Of a DNA stretch of 13,433 nt, positions 13,064 to 13,433 are shown piece after piece (within the stretch, counting starts at the first letter, position 1; each line of letters begins with the position of its first letter). The notes under the pieces are model-generated. The model made no database searches. It had not been told where the DNA came from and saw only the letters and a program-made list of their open reading frames with translations. The position numbers were made by a program, and so were the translations under genes. The DNA is from Scatosoma sp045128055. Its GTDB lineage: Bacteria > Bacillota > Clostridia > Christensenellales > Borkfalkiaceae. The stretch is taken from assembly GCA_045128055.1 (NCBI GenBank), contig JBGVRC010000009.1, positions 1 through 13,433 on the forward strand, in the 5' to 3' direction.

Positions 13064-13433
13064 ATGAAAAATATTATTTTGACGGGGGACAGACCTTCGG
13101 GGAAATTGCACATCGGGCATTACGTAGGCTCGTTAAAGCGCCGCGTAGAGTTGCAAAACAGCGGCAAATTCGACAAAATCTATATCATGATAGCGGACGC
13201 GCAGGCTTTGACGGATAACTTCGACAATCCCGACAAAGTGCGCGCGCATATCACGGAAGTTGCGCTCGATTATTTGGCGTGTGGGTTAGACCCCAACAAG
13301 GTGACTATTTTCGTGCAGTCGCACGTGGAACAGCTCACCGAGCTCACTTTCTATTATATGAACCTTGTCACGCTCTCCCGTTTGGAAAGAAATCCGACGG
13401 TAAAGACGGAAATGAAGCAAAAGAACTTTGAAA
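13064..13433 (+). CDS. trpS: Tryptophan--tRNA ligase, N-terminal part
   Basis: The frame begins MKNIILTGDRPSGKLHIGHY and runs off the window after 123 complete codons. HIGH (residues 16-19) is the class I aminoacyl-tRNA synthetase signature, and the TGDRPSGKLHIGHYVGSLK segment is typical of TrpRS. The enzyme charges tRNA-Trp with tryptophan in the cytoplasm. The KMSKS loop lies beyond the end. The ribosome site is weak (AGGCG, 13054-13058), and no T-box leader is present, although trpS genes in Firmicutes often have one. Confidence 0.93.
   Translation, partial: MKNIILTGDRPSGKLHIGHYVGSLKRRVELQNSGKFDKIYIMIADAQALTDNFDNPDKVRAHITEVALDYLACGLDPNKVTIFVQSHVEQLTELTFYYMNLVTLSRLERNPTVKTEMKQKNFE

Overview
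The window looks like chromosome of an uncultured sporulating clostridial Firmicute, possibly a gut lineage near Christensenellales. That placement is an inference from moderate GC, SpoVB-type and spore-coat-like proteins, SigA-type promoters, AGGAG ribosome sites and a class 1B dihydroorotate dehydrogenase (PyrD/PyrK). No mobile element, CRISPR array, tRNA or rRNA is visible.

Layout. 1-1845: a consensus promoter drives a large lipoprotein with a Ser/Glu-rich stalk. 1846-1955: two hairpins form a terminator between convergent genes. 1956-5023 (minus strand): glucose-6-phosphate isomerase, and upstream of it a SpoVB/MurJ-superfamily flippase. 5024-5095: a compact divergent promoter region whose two genes both lack a ribosome-binding site. 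5096-6137: a small LysM protein and a convergent SPOCS/DUF3794-like Cys-tailed protein share a bidirectional terminator; both are plausible spore-envelope components. 6309-7004: a metallophosphoesterase with leaderless-promoter geometry. 7062-12835: the de novo pyrimidine operon pyrB-pyrC-pyrF-pyrK-pyrD-pyrE, preceded by an attenuator-like leader and interrupted by a 119-bp imperfect palindrome. 12836-13063: a short structured region with a possible 45-codon ORF. 13064-end: the 5' part of trpS.

The pyr genes encode five consecutive steps from carbamoyl phosphate and aspartate to UMP: aspartate transcarbamylase, dihydroorotase, dihydroorotate dehydrogenase (PyrD plus its electron-transfer subunit PyrK), orotate phosphoribosyltransferase and OMP decarboxylase. 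Carbamoyl-phosphate synthetase, PyrR and PyrI are not in the window.

The most interesting signals are regulatory. (i) The pyr leader has a terminator directly before the pyrB ribosome site and an upstream 10-nt segment perfectly complementary to its loop and 3' arm, with no recognisable PyrR site. (ii) Three genes (spoVB, lysM, metallophosphoesterase) lack a Shine-Dalgarno and have a -10-like element exactly 6 bp before ATG, which suggests leaderless mRNAs; two of them share a divergent region resembling SigE promoters. (iii) A probable dispersed palindromic repeat sits inside the pyr operon.
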